From the NCBI GenBank assembly GCA_029339505.1, contig JAQISU010000058.1, positions 2,048,001 through 2,112,000 of the forward strand: 64,000 nucleotides of DNA. The letters are read 5' to 3'. A program made the translations under genes and the position numbers. The notes under the pieces are model-generated. The model was not told the DNA's origin, made no database searches, and worked only from the letters and a program-made list of their open reading frames with translations. This DNA is from Unio delphinus (Eukaryota; Mollusca; Bivalvia; Unionida; Unionidae). Positions 12,029-23,598 of the stretch are shown here, piece by piece (the first letter of the stretch is position 1; each line of letters starts with the position of its first letter).

Positions 12029-14184
12029 GTATGTCCAACTGAAACGTCCATTAGGTTGAAAAGAAAAAAATCAATACGGCTGAGCCTCTTGATCGATACT
12101 TAAAACTGCGATTAACAGTCACCATAATGTGAGCTATGGAACCTAGCCGTTTTTCCCATAGCTATATATTTTGTGTAGTTATATTTAGCACTTGACCAAG
12201 ACTGCGTTGGAATCGCTATTACCGATATTATCTATTAAGAGAACATTTTGGCTCTTTGAATTCGCATTTTTACCAGCCTTTTATGCAAGACTGATGTTGT
12301 CCGATTTAACGTTTCTTGCATCATCATTAATTGTTTCTTCAAATTCAAAACACCGATATTATACGCAAGTAATAAAAATTGACTTCGTGGATACTAATAT
12401 TGTTACAAATTTATACTAAGTAACACAAAAGAAAGAAGGTTTAACTCAATAATTCTAATAATTTTGATTCGGATGTTAAGACGAGAATAAATAATTATCA
12501 GGTAAACAAGATAATATACCCTTCTACTTGACCTAGGTCGTAGTTACTATATTATCTACTTGACCTAGGTCGTAGTTACTGAAAATTTACTTCTTAAGGT
12601 CAGAACCAATACTATACACGTTTGCCATTAATAATGATCTGAATATTTAATCCACAATTATAGCTAAAATTTTAGCCATGTACTTTACAAAATAAATTTC
12701 ATTCGTCAGATACACAATGGACTTGATTTTGGAAAAGGTCAAGTAAAATTACGGATATAATAAAATATAGTCATTCAGAAAAGCCAGTAAATATTGCAGC
12801 TTAGATATGCAAACTACCTCCCCTCATAAAGATAAAACAACCATTATACAATAAGCATGCATATTAACCATCAGTCAACTGAACCTGTGGTAAGTAGTTA
12901 CATGTGTTGAAGTCTTAAGAGGGACGCAGAATGTACACGAATCAATACATTATTTCTATACACATGAAAGTTCGTCTGCAATTGGATACTCAATTTTCCT
13001 TCATGTATCCTGCAACATCTAACTCGACCTTAATACTATCTGAATCTTGTTTTTCGCCCTGATAATAAAACAAAGGGGTTGTGATCACTGATTACACTAC
13101 CCGCGAAAATAGCTAACCTAATAGGCACTTCAAAGTGTTAGAAAATTAACATCAAGGTCATATGATTTTTCTCGAATGTGGAATAATTTGTGTTGTCTCT
13201 TTTAACATTTTTAAAAAAATTACATTTTCTAAAAAGAAAAAAGGCATACAGCCTGATCTACACAAATTTTATCTTCCAGAATCAATACTCCACCAACTCT
13301 GTCATCACTAACATCATTATAAATATTAAATGTTTTACTGGAATTTGGAGTTAAATTAACCGATGCATTCTTCAAGTTTGATTTTTACTGATCAAAAGTC
13401 TCTGACATTTTTCATAAAATTTAACTTGGTTTTCTTAAACAAATTAGTCCGGGTGTCTGCAATTAAGGAAGCTTTGAAGCAAAATATCCGATAATATCCA
13501 GCCAAATATAAATATCACATCAGCTATTTTTTTTACTATGGGCGCAGGGAATTCAGAAATTGTCTTGACTTCAACTTCTTGGTTTATCTGGACCGTGTCC
13601 CACAATATGTCCTAGAAATGTAGCAAAAGCATGGCAAAATTAACTTTCACTTAATTTAATTATCAGATTTGCGTCACTTAGTCTATCAAAGAATTTCCAA
13701 ATGTTTGAAAATCGAACTTTCCATATGTCGCTGTAGATGATAACATTATGAATAAGCATACCAGTTATCTATACCAGATATACCGGTAATCATGTTCATT
13801 AAATGTTGGAAAATACAAGTCGAACATTTCATCCCAAAAGGCATTACGTTATATTGATAAAGTCCATCTGGAGTTACGAATGCTCAATTTTTGTTATGCT
13901 TTTTTCCGTCAGTAGAATACCAGTCATTTCAACCGATCAAACGTAAAACCTCGAAAAATACAAATAAAATATACATAGCAATACATTTAAGGCATAATGT
14001 ACAATGGCTTCATGATTTGTTCAATTAATTTATAGAATACTAACATGATAACGGCATAAAATGAATGATGACACTGAAGAACACTAAGGTGATAATGGCG
14101 TTAATGAAAAAGTGACTATTACCCTTCTTATGAGGATACTGACATTTTATCATCATCATAATCATTATCATCTTCATTTTTCTG

Positions 14185-14228
<44 letters not shown>

Positions 14229-14379
14229 CTTAATTACTTATTTACTTAATTAATTACTTAATTTTTAAACCTTTTCCGCATTTTTCGATTCTCATGTTTT
14301 GTCTCTCGATTGATACAATTATCAGTTATGATATTTGTAACGTTTTCGCACTGAACATACTGTCATCTCCCAATTTCAG
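12029..14379 (+). other. Serine protease intron
   Basis: A 2,351-bp intron bounded by GT (12029-12030) and a polypyrimidine tract with AG ending at 14379. It contains an (AATC)n microsatellite (14184-14227), and the motif CTTGACCTAGGTCGTAGTTACT occurs twice, near 12530 and 12560. I see no gene inside it. Confidence 0.75.
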
Positions 14380-15057
14380 GTGGCCATCTTAACTCGTTGG
14401 AAGGAACAATTTTGTGGTGGGACCCTTTTAGCTCCTCAATGGGTCCTCACGGCGGCACACTGTGTAAGAAAGAAAAAGCACAAGAAGAAAGTAGTTGTTA
14501 GGGTTGGTGAACACGACATTGACGCAACGGATGGAGAGATTGATTTACTTCTTGAACAAGACTTCCCAAATCCAAAGTTTGACTACTCTACAATCACGCA
14601 CGACATAGCTTTGCTAAAGCTACAAAAACCCGTGGGACTATCAAAGAGAATCGGGTATGCGTGTTTACCGGATGAAAATTATGTAGTGCCCACAGGAACA
14701 TTGTGTTATACTATTGGGTGGGGTAAAGAAAAAACAACTCATGTGTTTGGATCCAATGTTCTTCAAGAAGCCAAAGTTCCAATAGTAAATAGACACAAAT
14801 GCCAGAATGTGTTTAATTATAAAATTCTAGAGACTCAGGTATGTGCAGGGTACAAGAAAGGAGGCACAGATTCATGTGCAGGTGATAGTGGTGGCCCTCT
14901 GTTATGCCCTGTCAGGAGCAATACTACAGAAACCAGGTGGATTGTTTACGGAGTAACTAGTTATGGAGAAGGGTGTGGACAAAGAGGAAAGTACGGAATT
15001 TATACGAAGGTTACAAAATATTTGAAATGGATTAAAAGAACTATTGAATCTCACTAA
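14380..15057 (+). CDS. Trypsin-like serine protease, catalytic exon
   Basis: The 3' terminal exon carries nearly the whole S1A catalytic domain. The triad is His27 (LTAAHC), Asp75 (HDIALL) and Ser170 (GDSGGP), numbered in the 225 residues of this exon. Asp164, six residues before the serine, is the S1-pocket residue that gives trypsin-like cleavage after Lys/Arg. The GIGW/GVTS and CGQRG regions are in place. A Lys/Arg-rich insertion follows the histidine. The exon starts at 14380 after an acceptor site, so its first codon (GTG) is Val and not an initiator. The stop at 15055 is followed immediately by AATAAA (15058). The product is probably secreted. All three catalytic residues lie in one exon. 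Confidence 0.95.
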   Translation: MAILTRWKEQFCGGTLLAPQWVLTAAHCVRKKKHKKKVVVRVGEHDIDATDGEIDLLLEQDFPNPKFDYSTITHDIALLKLQKPVGLSKRIGYACLPDENYVVPTGTLCYTIGWGKEKTTHVFGSNVLQEAKVPIVNRHKCQNVFNYKILETQVCAGYKKGGTDSCAGDSGGPLLCPVRSNTTETRWIVYGVTSYGEGCGQRGKYGIYTKVTKYLKWIKRTIESH

Positions 15058-16197
15058 AATAAATGGTATTCACAATGGGTCCATACTTTCATTGACCGAG
15101 GAGTTTGCTTATTGAATATTGATAGAAATCCTGTCTTCAAAATATAGTTGAAATGATACATAACAGCGTCCATCAAAGTTTCAACCACCTGCTGAAATGG
15201 TAATTTACATAAGGACGTGCAATCACGTCAAGGGAAATCCTACAGTTACCAATTATCAAAATATAGCTGTGCAACGAACATTAGAAAGCGTTGTAAGACT
15301 GTTCCTCTTGCAACATCTCAAACGGGTAGAAGTGGTGATGTTTACAGAAATTTATGTGCAAATATTTACTGCCACAGAAGAGCGATAAGATATTAATGTT
15401 AATTCTTATGGAAATATTAGCCAATGTTAGAGTGTTCTGATGAACATTAATTACTTTCTATAGATCTCTATATTTCTCAGACAGATTAGTCCTAACAGGT
15501 AAATATCAACATTTATATGGATAGGACTTGACTGACTTCGTCACTCAATTGTTATTGAATCATATTGTAAAGCCTAAAGAAATAGTTCATATTTTTCTTT
15601 GAGTTTTGCTTGATATTTGATGACCAATAAAATGCTACTTATATTCAGTTAAAAGCAGTAATAAAGCACAAAACCTAAAATGATTGTTTTTAGTTCAGTT
15701 TTTCTTACCGTGACAAGCTATATGGGTATGGCTGGGTTTATTCCTGCAATAATAATTCTATTCATTTAATTCCAGTGCAAATAATCAAGAAAATGCTACA
15801 TAACCTTTTTAAACTTTTGTTTCTAACTTGATGCGTAACATCCACAAGATTACCTTGTTACATTCGAATTTAAACCAATGAACTAGACGTCATGGAAAAT
15901 ATAGAAAAAGGTGAAGAAATTAAATGCAGAACATAATTAGGTCTAAAAATGCAAGAAAGTGCTTTTTAGTGTCCTAGAATAAAAAACCTAGTGTTGGCCA
16001 ACACTGACAGATCATCGCAAGGTGGGTTTTAGGTATATGGCGTTCGGGGCAATGTCAGATCATTCTTCAATTGCCGACGTTGAAAAACTACTAGTTCGGT
16101 TAATGTTATTCAGTAGTATTGTAATGAAGACGGTATGTTATATGCGTTGTTGGAAAGTTGGAACATGTTTTTCCACAGATTAAATATCTTCTAACTA

Positions 16198-16463
16198 TAA
16201 AACAGATCACATGACGCCCATTGACATTATGTTTGTAGAAATATCTTCTAACTATAAAACAGATCACATGACGCCCATTGACATTATGTTTGTAGAACTC
16301 GTACATAAAACAGATCACATAACGCCCATTGACACTATGTTTGTAGAACTCGTACATAAAACAGATCACATGACGCCCATTGACACTATGTTTGTAGAAC
16401 TCGTACATAAAACAGATCACATGACGCCCATTGACACTATGTTTGTAGAACTCGTACATAAAG
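16198..16463. repeat. Minisatellite, 51 bp x 5
   Basis: Five units containing AAACAGATCACATGACGCCC and GACACTATGTTTGTAGAACT. A repeat period divisible by three keeps frames open on both strands. These are not genes. Confidence 0.9.
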
Positions 16464-17428
16464 CAGGTTACTAGTTTGAATTGTTCAGTACGTGATTGTG
16501 TTTTACAGACGCAAAATGTTCAGTTCAGTAGATTTGTTTTGGCATTCGGGTGTTTTGGGACTCTTTTTATTTCTTGTATTGGTAGAACACTGATAGAATT
16601 GTCTTTCTCACGCATGCCCAAAAGTATTAATTTTAATAATGGAATACTCTACCCATCATACACCCTGTAAATTGAGGAGTGGATTACAGTCTATAAATCG
16701 TTTATCTCCCATGGTGTTAAACAACCGTATTTCATTAAGCTTTCATCTTCGAAATGTGAACAGATGTGCATGCGCATCACTGCATTTTGTGAACTGAGGT
16801 GTTTCGTTGAGAATAAAACTTTATACGTCAACGTAAGAAATGCACGTAGCTACAAGTTCCTCTTATTTATTGTAGAACCCGAATAAAACGGCTCGGTTTG
16901 TATCAGCGGGTTTTCTGTTTATTTGAAGCAATATGGAAAGTGTCTGTTAAGTCTTCGCAGAAACGACAGCACTTTGATCGAATGATTGGTTCGGATTTTG
17001 CAGCACACAACCAAGTAAGGCTATGAAGTACAATCGACAAGGCTATTCGACATATCCATGAAAACTGGTTCACAATCACTATGCGTTAGAAACAAAAATC
17101 CAAACAAAACCAAACAAAATAAAAACAAAACCTAGATAAGGACAAAATAGTTAGATGGTGAGGATAATATACAAATATTCTCAAGAGATGATATACAGGT
17201 ATCAATAAGTGATAATGTATTGGTATGTATAAAGGGTAATGTTTCGATATACATAAAGATGAACGTCTTTGTATGAGTATGTATTGGCGCGTACAAAGCA
17301 TAAAGGTAATAATGAATAGATATGTATAACAGGTAATGTATGGGTAAGTATGACGGACATTATGATCATGTATTCGTATGATGTAATGGATAATGTATTA
17401 GTATACATATAGATGACGGTCTTGGTAG

Positions 17429-17429
<1 letters not shown>

Positions 17430-17465
<36 letters not shown>
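17430..17465. repeat. (GT)n microsatellite
   Basis: About 17 GT units between two regions of related longer repeats. Confidence 0.9.
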
Positions 17466-17468
<3 letters not shown>

Positions 17469-18128
17469 GTAAATATGTTATAATATATTGGTATGTATGA
17501 AATGTAATGTATTGGTAAGTAAATGTGATAATGTATTGGTATGTATAAAGGGTGTTGTATTGGTAAATAAATGTGATAATGTATTTGTATGTATAAAGGG
17601 TATTGTATTGGTATGTTTGAAGTGTAACGTATGTATGTATAGAGGATAATGTATTGATATAGGGTAACGTAGGGTAACGTATAGCTATGTATGAAGGATA
17701 ACGTATAGCTATGTATGAAGGATAACGTATAGCTATGTATGAAGGATAACGTATAGCTATGTATGAAGGGTAACGTATAGCTATGTATGAAGGGTAACGT
17801 ATAGCTATGTATGAAGGGTAACGTATAGCTATGTGTAAGGATAACGTATAGCTATGTATGAAGGATAACGTATAGCTATGTATAAAGGATAACGTATAGC
17901 TATGTATGAAGGGTAACGTATAGCTATGTATGAAGGGTAATGTATAGCTATGTATGAAGGGTAACGTATAGCTATGTATGAAGGGTAACGTATAGCTATG
18001 TATAAAGGGTAACGTATAGCTATGTGTAAGGATAACGTATAGTTATGTATGAAGGGTAACGTATAGCTATGTATAAGGATAACGTATAGCCATGTATGAA
18101 GGATAACGTATAGCTATGTATAAAGTGT
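17466..18128. repeat. Minisatellite: diverged units, then 24 bp x about 19
   Basis: From about 17655 a regular 24-bp unit (GGATAACGTATAGCTATGTA plus TGAA) repeats about 19 times with few changes. The preceding 190 bp contains diverged relatives (TAATGTATTGGTATGTATAA). Confidence 0.9.
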
Positions 18129-19624
18129 AATTAAAATGTGATTGACAGTATACATGTTGGTTAAAATACTCAGAGGAAAAATATTATATACAAGTTATAA
18201 TCAAGAATAAATTTTAACTTTCTTCGAGACATATTTACTGTATCAAATATCCCATTCATGTGCTGCCCATTCTAGTAAATATTAGTAACGCTAGATCAGT
18301 AATGCATACAGTCTTTGATAATGTATTCACAAGAACTCATTGATTAGGTTAGTTGTCGTCGTGGCAGATGAGCCGCTTACGTTGATGGGTGGGGTATTAT
18401 ATGCAGATACGACATAAACATTCTTTACCTTTCAAGGATAAAAACAATATAAATGGTTTAAAATTAGATTCTTGTCTGGTTAGCTAACTCATTCATACAA
18501 AAGCAGATTGTAGAGAGTTTTTGTTATATTCTGAGGTTTTAATTATTGGTCCATCTAAAGTATTTGGATATCTACAAATGTATTTATTATGTTTAAAATA
18601 TATAATTATCAAACCATTGTTGAGAAAATTTAGATGAAACTTAAATTTTCTCTCGAGCCATGGACCTATCTCTGCTAAACCGTCAGGGTTAACATTTTGT
18701 GAAATCAAAATTTACGGCCGTTTAATAATCTTATACAAATCTCTAAACAAGCGCTTATATTTTTCAAGTTCGGTGATGTTCATATCCCTGCGGAAAAGGC
18801 AGGCTAAGGGCAAGAACTTGAAATGGGAAATGATAAAAATATGTAAAATTTGTTATATATTTGTTGTGTAAATACATTTCTAGACAGCTAGCTGGCTTAA
18901 AGCCTTCCTACACATATTAGTTTTACATGTGTATCAAACTGTAATGTCATTATCAATTCTAGCAGACTGAAATATACTGACAAAAATACTCGTGCTGAGT
19001 AAAGGCTTGATACCGAAAGTCTCTTTACCCACAGCTAGAACGTTAACCTTTTACAATTTTTAGAAGGAACGTTTGTTTTGTTATCATCTTGATTGAGTAT
19101 GTTAATGGTCTGATATATGCTGCCAAAATATAGTAGGAGAATATATTGACATTTTATGATACAACCTCATAACCCCATCGCTGTGAATATTCTATTTTGA
19201 TAAGCTAGATTCGAATAACTTAGTTTGCATGTAACGCACGTACATAATAATTGCATCAAAATGATAAACTTCTTCTAGCATAGTACATGGCAGGCATACC
19301 ACCACACATTTTGCCTTGCCAAATATTTAAACACACATATTAGTGGGACTAGTTTATGGATTAATAACTGTCAATTTACGAGCGAGCCTAGTATGCCAAT
19401 GCGTCTGGTATATCTGCCATCCCTATCCCCCCTGCAGAAATATTGCCTATACATGTAGTTTCAACGTAAGCTCACTGAACACTTTATTATGATTATTACG
19501 TACATCACCACTTTGATGTAAGCATTAAGCAATAGGAAAATTACTTAACGAAGACATTGATCAGTAGGTGTAGCCCTTAAGGAATACCAATTAAGTCTAA
19601 TTTTGATCAATAAGAACATCACTT

Positions 19625-20025
19625 TAGGCAAACATTGACCTATTAACATTGCCCGATTAACATTGCCCTATTAATATTGCCCTATTAACATTGATCTATT
19701 AATATTGCCCTATTAACGTTGCCCTATTAACGTTGCCTTATTAACATTCACCGATAAAAATTGACCGATTAACATTGCCCTATTATCATTGCCCGATTGA
19801 CATTGACCGATTAACATTGACCTATTAACATTGCGCTATTAACATTGCCCGATTAACATGGACCGATTAACATTGACCTATTAACATTGCGCTCTTAACA
19901 TTGACCGATTAACATTGCCCGATTAACATGGACCGATTAACATTGACCTATTAGCATTGACCTATTAGCATGTACCGATTCGCTTTGACCTATTAACATT
20001 GCCCGATTAACACTGACCTATTAAT
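19625..20025. repeat. Minisatellite, about 14 bp x 28
   Basis: A dense array of a 14-bp unit, ATTAACATTGACCT and variants with CCC, CCG or GCGC. It ends about 100 bp from the left terminus of element B. Confidence 0.85.
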
Positions 20026-20118
20026 TTCATGCTTTTGACTAGTGTACAAACTACTTGTAATATTTAAAAGCCAACGATGGGCACACATTAACTTATAACA
20101 GTGTCAAATTATGCAAGC

Positions 20119-20123
20119 ACTTG
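20119..20123. repeat. Target-site duplication, left copy (ACTTG)
   Basis: ACTTG immediately before the left terminus of element B matches ACTTG at 36660-36664 after the right terminus. A six-base version (ACTTGA) is possible if the first A of the left end is counted as target. Six bases is the size usual for Polintons. Confidence 0.8.
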
Positions 20124-20320
20124 AGCAGCAGAGAGGGTGAATCGGACAACTTTTTTTTTGGTTATTTTTTATTATACCTTTAAAATGGTACGAATAGACC
20201 CTTCTCGCGAAAAAATAAGTCTCCGACCCTTATGATTGTTCGCGTTTTCGTTGATGTCGCAACGTCGTTGTCACTCACCCTCTCTGCTGCTATGGGTTAA
20301 CCGAATATTTGATCAAGTCC
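20124..20320 (+). repeat. Left terminal inverted repeat of element B
   Basis: Starts AGCAGCAGAGAGGGTGA. It is nearly identical to the reverse complement of 36463-36659, with no length difference. It contains an internal inverted copy of its own 17-bp tip (20275-20291), so 20124-20291 can fold back on itself. The penton-like gene ends 20 bp beyond it. Confidence 0.97.
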
Positions 20321-20340
20321 TTACTACGACGAAAATCCCC

Positions 20341-21702
20341 TTAGGATTTCACAAACAGACTAATTTGTAAAACCTCCTCTTGTAAATCAATCAGATTATT
20401 AGACTGGTCAGTGAGTTTGAAATTAATTCTGGTTAATGAATTATTATGACATCGCATATAGACTGGATTCACCGGGGACTCAATTATTAAAAACCCTGGA
20501 GGAGCTATTGGTGCAAATGAATACAAAATATATCCTTGCTGAGCTTGATTTGATCGTTCTAAATTTATTTGATAGCTTCCTTCGATCACATCACATACTA
20601 AATTGAGCGCAATCACCGTTGAAATATTCACATTGAACGGAGCAATATGCCTGCCACCACCATCTGGGTCATTATTATGTTTGAGGATTTTTATTTCCGG
20701 TGATGCTGTTTTTTTCCACGTATCATGGATTTTTTTGAAACCTTCATCGATGGCATCACTGAGAGATTTTTGTAATTCTGAGATATTATATCCTGGTAGT
20801 TTAAACTCACGAATATCTTCTACGCGTATATTACCTTTCATCGCAAACTCTGTTCTCGTTTTAGGATTATCGTCACCTAATATCTCTTGAATAATTTGTG
20901 AATGAAATGTTTCCATGTCATTGATGATTTTGTTACATATTTCTACAACGCTGATAAATTCATCTCGGGTGAGAGTGCCGGATTTAATGGATATTAACAA
21001 CAGTAAAAAATCATATTCCATCGCTGTGAAATTTTCAGTAATTTTGTTCTGTCGGGGTACGAATTCGACAACGTTATTTTCTACTATTCCATTGAAAAGT
21101 TCCCACTTATTATAATCTTTATAACTCTTTATTGGATTATCAGATTTTATCCTGTCTGTGATATAATCGGTTTTTTGTGGTTCTGGTAATTTAACGGTTT
21201 TTCCCCCGGGTGGGATTTCAGGCCATCCCAGTACGGTTCTAATAGAACTCTGATAGATATCTACGACATAACCCTCTGTGCTTATTTCAATGGCAGATGA
21301 TAGTGTTGGCTCATGAACTGTTATAGCTATTTTTGACTCTTTTCCAGTAATCGATTTTATTCTACGCGCAAATTCGTTATTGATTTGTTCGATTTGGTAT
21401 GATCCGGTTGGTATGGAAACAACGTTCCAGTCTGGGGTACCGTCGGGTTTATTCTTATTTGCAAATACCAGGGAATTATTCGGTTGTTGACCACCAAATG
21501 ATTTTGACCTAATATTTGGCCAACTGTGGTATACTCGTAATTTTGCTAGCGCTATCTCCTTCACTGGGACCGGAGAGGGGAAATTCACACTGAATTCTGG
21601 ATTCGTTGAGGTTATTGAGATCATGCTTGTTTGTACTGGTTTTGTGTTCTCCACTATTTGTTGAAGTAATTCCATCTGTGTTGTCATTGTTATTATATTC
21701 AT
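20341..21702 (-). CDS. Penton-like minor capsid protein
   Basis: 453 residues, uninterrupted. The family resemblance is to the Polinton minor capsid (penton base-like, single jelly roll) protein. The N-terminal part has an ordered pattern: FPSPVPV..., SIPTGSYQIEQIN with a run of predicted strands, and a LGWPEIPP motif. The C-terminal part has YSFAPIAPPGFLIIESPVNPVYMRC and ends with KLTDQSNNLIDLQEE. A central helical insertion separates the two parts. It is expected to form capsid vertices. It is the last gene of the leftward structural cluster and lies against the TIR. Its start overlaps the 3' part of the upstream gene by 194 nt. I chose the first ATG at 21702. Confidence 0.8.
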   Translation of the reverse strand: MNIITMTTQMELLQQIVENTKPVQTSMISITSTNPEFSVNFPSPVPVKEIALAKLRVYHSWPNIRSKSFGGQQPNNSLVFANKNKPDGTPDWNVVSIPTGSYQIEQINNEFARRIKSITGKESKIAITVHEPTLSSAIEISTEGYVVDIYQSSIRTVLGWPEIPPGGKTVKLPEPQKTDYITDRIKSDNPIKSYKDYNKWELFNGIVENNVVEFVPRQNKITENFTAMEYDFLLLLISIKSGTLTRDEFISVVEICNKIINDMETFHSQIIQEILGDDNPKTRTEFAMKGNIRVEDIREFKLPGYNISELQKSLSDAIDEGFKKIHDTWKKTASPEIKILKHNNDPDGGGRHIAPFNVNISTVIALNLVCDVIEGSYQINLERSNQAQQGYILYSFAPIAPPGFLIIESPVNPVYMRCHNNSLTRINFKLTDQSNNLIDLQEEVLQISLFVKS

Positions 21703-22153
21703 GATGTATTTCTAATTTTGACATCGCAGAATCATATATATCTACCATCGCTGAAAACTCACTCTCTGATATAATTGTATCATCGAGAGATGACGATATC
21801 AGTGAGGATAATTGCGAGTATGCAGTAGACACAACATGAAATTGAATTATGTAGTCTTGTAGTTTCCGTTGGCTGCATGAGGATATTTTTTTTGTGATTA
21901 TTGAAATTATTCCAGCGATTGTTGTTGCCGCAGAAATGCGAATTGGAACAGCTATCGGAGCCATCATTGTCACTGAAGACAGTATAATACCAGCTCCGGT
22001 GATTACACCACTCACAGCGTACACAGTAACATCAATTGCGGTAATTCTCCTGCGGTATTTTTTAATTTTCAATTCATACTCCTCAGACAAGGTTTTGAGT
22101 CTAGTTTGATACTCTCTGACCTGATCATAGCGATATTGCGATGATGAAATCAT
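21509..22153 (-). CDS. Polinton membrane protein with two hydrophobic segments
   Basis: 214 residues. An N-terminal charged helical segment (about residues 1-40) precedes two hydrophobic stretches, about 42-68 (VYAVSGVITGAGIILSSV) and 72-90 (ISAATTIAGIISII). A KK-basic boundary and another amphipathic helical part follow. The layout (charged coil, SGVITGA-type glycine-rich membrane segments, helical tail) is one I know from Polintons. Its function is not established. It could be a virion membrane or membrane-active protein. The last 65 residues overlap the start of the penton-like gene in another frame. Confidence 0.6.
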   Translation of the reverse strand: MISSSQYRYDQVREYQTRLKTLSEEYELKIKKYRRRITAIDVTVYAVSGVITGAGIILSSVTMMAPIAVPIRISAATTIAGIISIITKKISSCSQRKLQDYIIQFHVVSTAYSQLSSLISSSLDDTIISESEFSAMVDIYDSAMSKLEIHHEYNNNDNTDGITSTNSGEHKTSTNKHDLNNLNESRIQCEFPLSGPSEGDSASKITSIPQLAKY

Positions 22154-22214
22154 TTTTATTTTAAATACGCTAGCGTTTTCAATTGAAACCGTTAGTGAAA
22201 TTGCTTTGCAATTT

Positions 22215-23140
22215 TCAACTTAAATCCGCTACGAATTCCACATACCATGTTGTTGTAACCCTAACCAAATTTTTATCAGTAGCTATTAACGTGAACTGTT
22301 CAGTTGTATCCTTGTCGATGATCGTTGAAATCGTATTATTGACCCCGGATGAACTGGACGATGAAATATTAAATTGAGTCGTTCTCACTATTGTTAATCG
22401 ATAAATACTCTTAACTGTTGCAGTGATGTCTAATTTGTTGTTTTCAGGTGTTTACTCAAATGATCCGTGTTGGATTGTGTATACTACATTGTTGGTTTTC
22501 GCATGAGGAATTTTTGTTTTTTCAATGACTGTTATCATCCTCGAAAAATCACCTTTGACGGCTTCGATGAAGTTTTTCGTCTCATCGATGGATTTTTTAA
22601 TATCAGGGAGTTTTAGTTCAATTTTATCGAATGTAGTTCCAATAAATTTATCAATGATATTTCTACGAAATGCGGTAAACTGTTTTATGTGTTCTTCGGT
22701 TTTAGATTGAAGTGTTGCTAGTTCTAACGCAGAATCGTTGAGAGTTTTAAATCGATCTGTAATCGTCGAAAAAAGTACACCCGGTTTGAGTTTACCCTGA
22801 TCGGAAAATAACGCGATAGTATCCTCGATTGCGTTTTGTTGTTTAACCAAAATATCATCCAGAGAAATATTACTGGTTTTCAATTTACCCTGATCGGAAA
22901 ATAACGCAACGGTGTTCTCGATTGCGTTTTGTTGTTTAACTAGAATATCATCCAGAGAAATATTACTAGATTTCAATTTACCCTGTCTTGAAATACAACT
23001 ATTTCGTTCGGGTCAACATTTACTAAATTCAACGTCTCAGCGATTTCATCTTTAATTTTTTTTTTTATATCCTTGATAGAATCAGGAGTTGCAGTGTCAT
23101 CGGGTTTGGGTTTCAGAGGTCTTCCCCAAATATCAATCAT
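22215..23140 (-). pseudogene. Polinton structural-type protein with 31-aa repeats, interrupted
   Basis: The frame from ATG 23140 (MIDIWGRPLKPKPDD) runs about 55 codons. It then needs a -1 shift near 22985 to enter the frame 22452-22976. That frame holds two copies of a 31-residue helical repeat (SNISLDDILVKQQNAIE) and a long coiled-coil-like region. It ends at TAA 22452-22454. The same frame stays open for 77 more codons after the stop, to 22215, with a beta-rich Ser/Thr-rich sequence (DITATVKSIYRLTI). One gene of about 300 codons with one frame break and one stop is the simplest reading. A fibre- or spike-like role is conceivable but unproven. It starts 6 bp after the protease stop. Confidence 0.55.
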
Positions 23141-23146
23141 GATATT

Positions 23147-23560
23147 TTATATATCTCTCTCTAAAAAGCGATTACTAGTGTAGTCATTTACGACAATGTG
23201 TGGTGATTTTCTAGATGCTGAAATAGCGTCAAGGACATTTAATACTTCACTGCCGCATATTGGTGGGTCATTGATTTGTTGTGTTGGTAGCGTAGAATAC
23301 CAAGTCTTCATTGGAAGGGTTTTTATATAACGCATAAACTCTTTTGGTGGGGCTAATCCATATGAATCAAAATAGACAATCCCACGTGGATCAATAGCGT
23401 ATGCAACCCAGTGAGTTCCAGGTCCGGTGCTGTTATCGAGATTAATAATACCTGTTTCAGTTTTGTTTGGTTGATGTGGTAATTGATCTTTCATAAAAAC
23501 ACCTCTGAAATTTTTAATCACTAGTTTTTTAGCCGCATCCATTAAATCAAAATTGGACAT
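23147..23560 (-). CDS. Adenain-like cysteine protease (Polinton PRO)
   Basis: 137 residues from the chosen ATG at 23560 (MSNFDLMDAAKK). Catalytic elements in order are His in GPGTHWVAYA, Asp in VYFDSYGLAPP, Gln in the QQIND region and Cys in PPICGSEVL. This is the adenovirus-protease (Ulp1/adenain) fold used to mature capsid proteins. The frame is open further upstream, to 23863, but that part only translates tandem DNA repeats belonging to the preceding gene in another frame. I therefore reject the longer start. The Cys motif is less canonical than CGxxCL, so activity is not certain. Confidence 0.85.
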   Translation of the reverse strand: MSNFDLMDAAKKLVIKNFRGVFMKDQLPHQPNKTETGIINLDNSTGPGTHWVAYAIDPRGIVYFDSYGLAPPKEFMRYIKTLPMKTWYSTLPTQQINDPPICGSEVLNVLDAISASRKSPHIVVNDYTSNRFLERDI

Positions 23561-23598
23561 GGGAACCATCGAAGATTTGGGAACCATAGGTTCCTCAA

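Larger units (their letters stand above)
15064..20118. other. Host non-coding stretch with minisatellites
   Basis: No gene recognised between the serine protease and element B. It contains 51-bp, 24-bp and 14-bp tandem arrays and a GT repeat, listed separately. Confidence 0.55.

Noticed and set aside
16106..16474. Repeat proteins on both strands
   Set aside because: The 51-bp minisatellite has a period divisible by three, which keeps several frames open by default.
19625..20025. A CRISPR array
   Set aside because: A continuous 14-bp tandem without unique spacers in an animal genome; it is a minisatellite.
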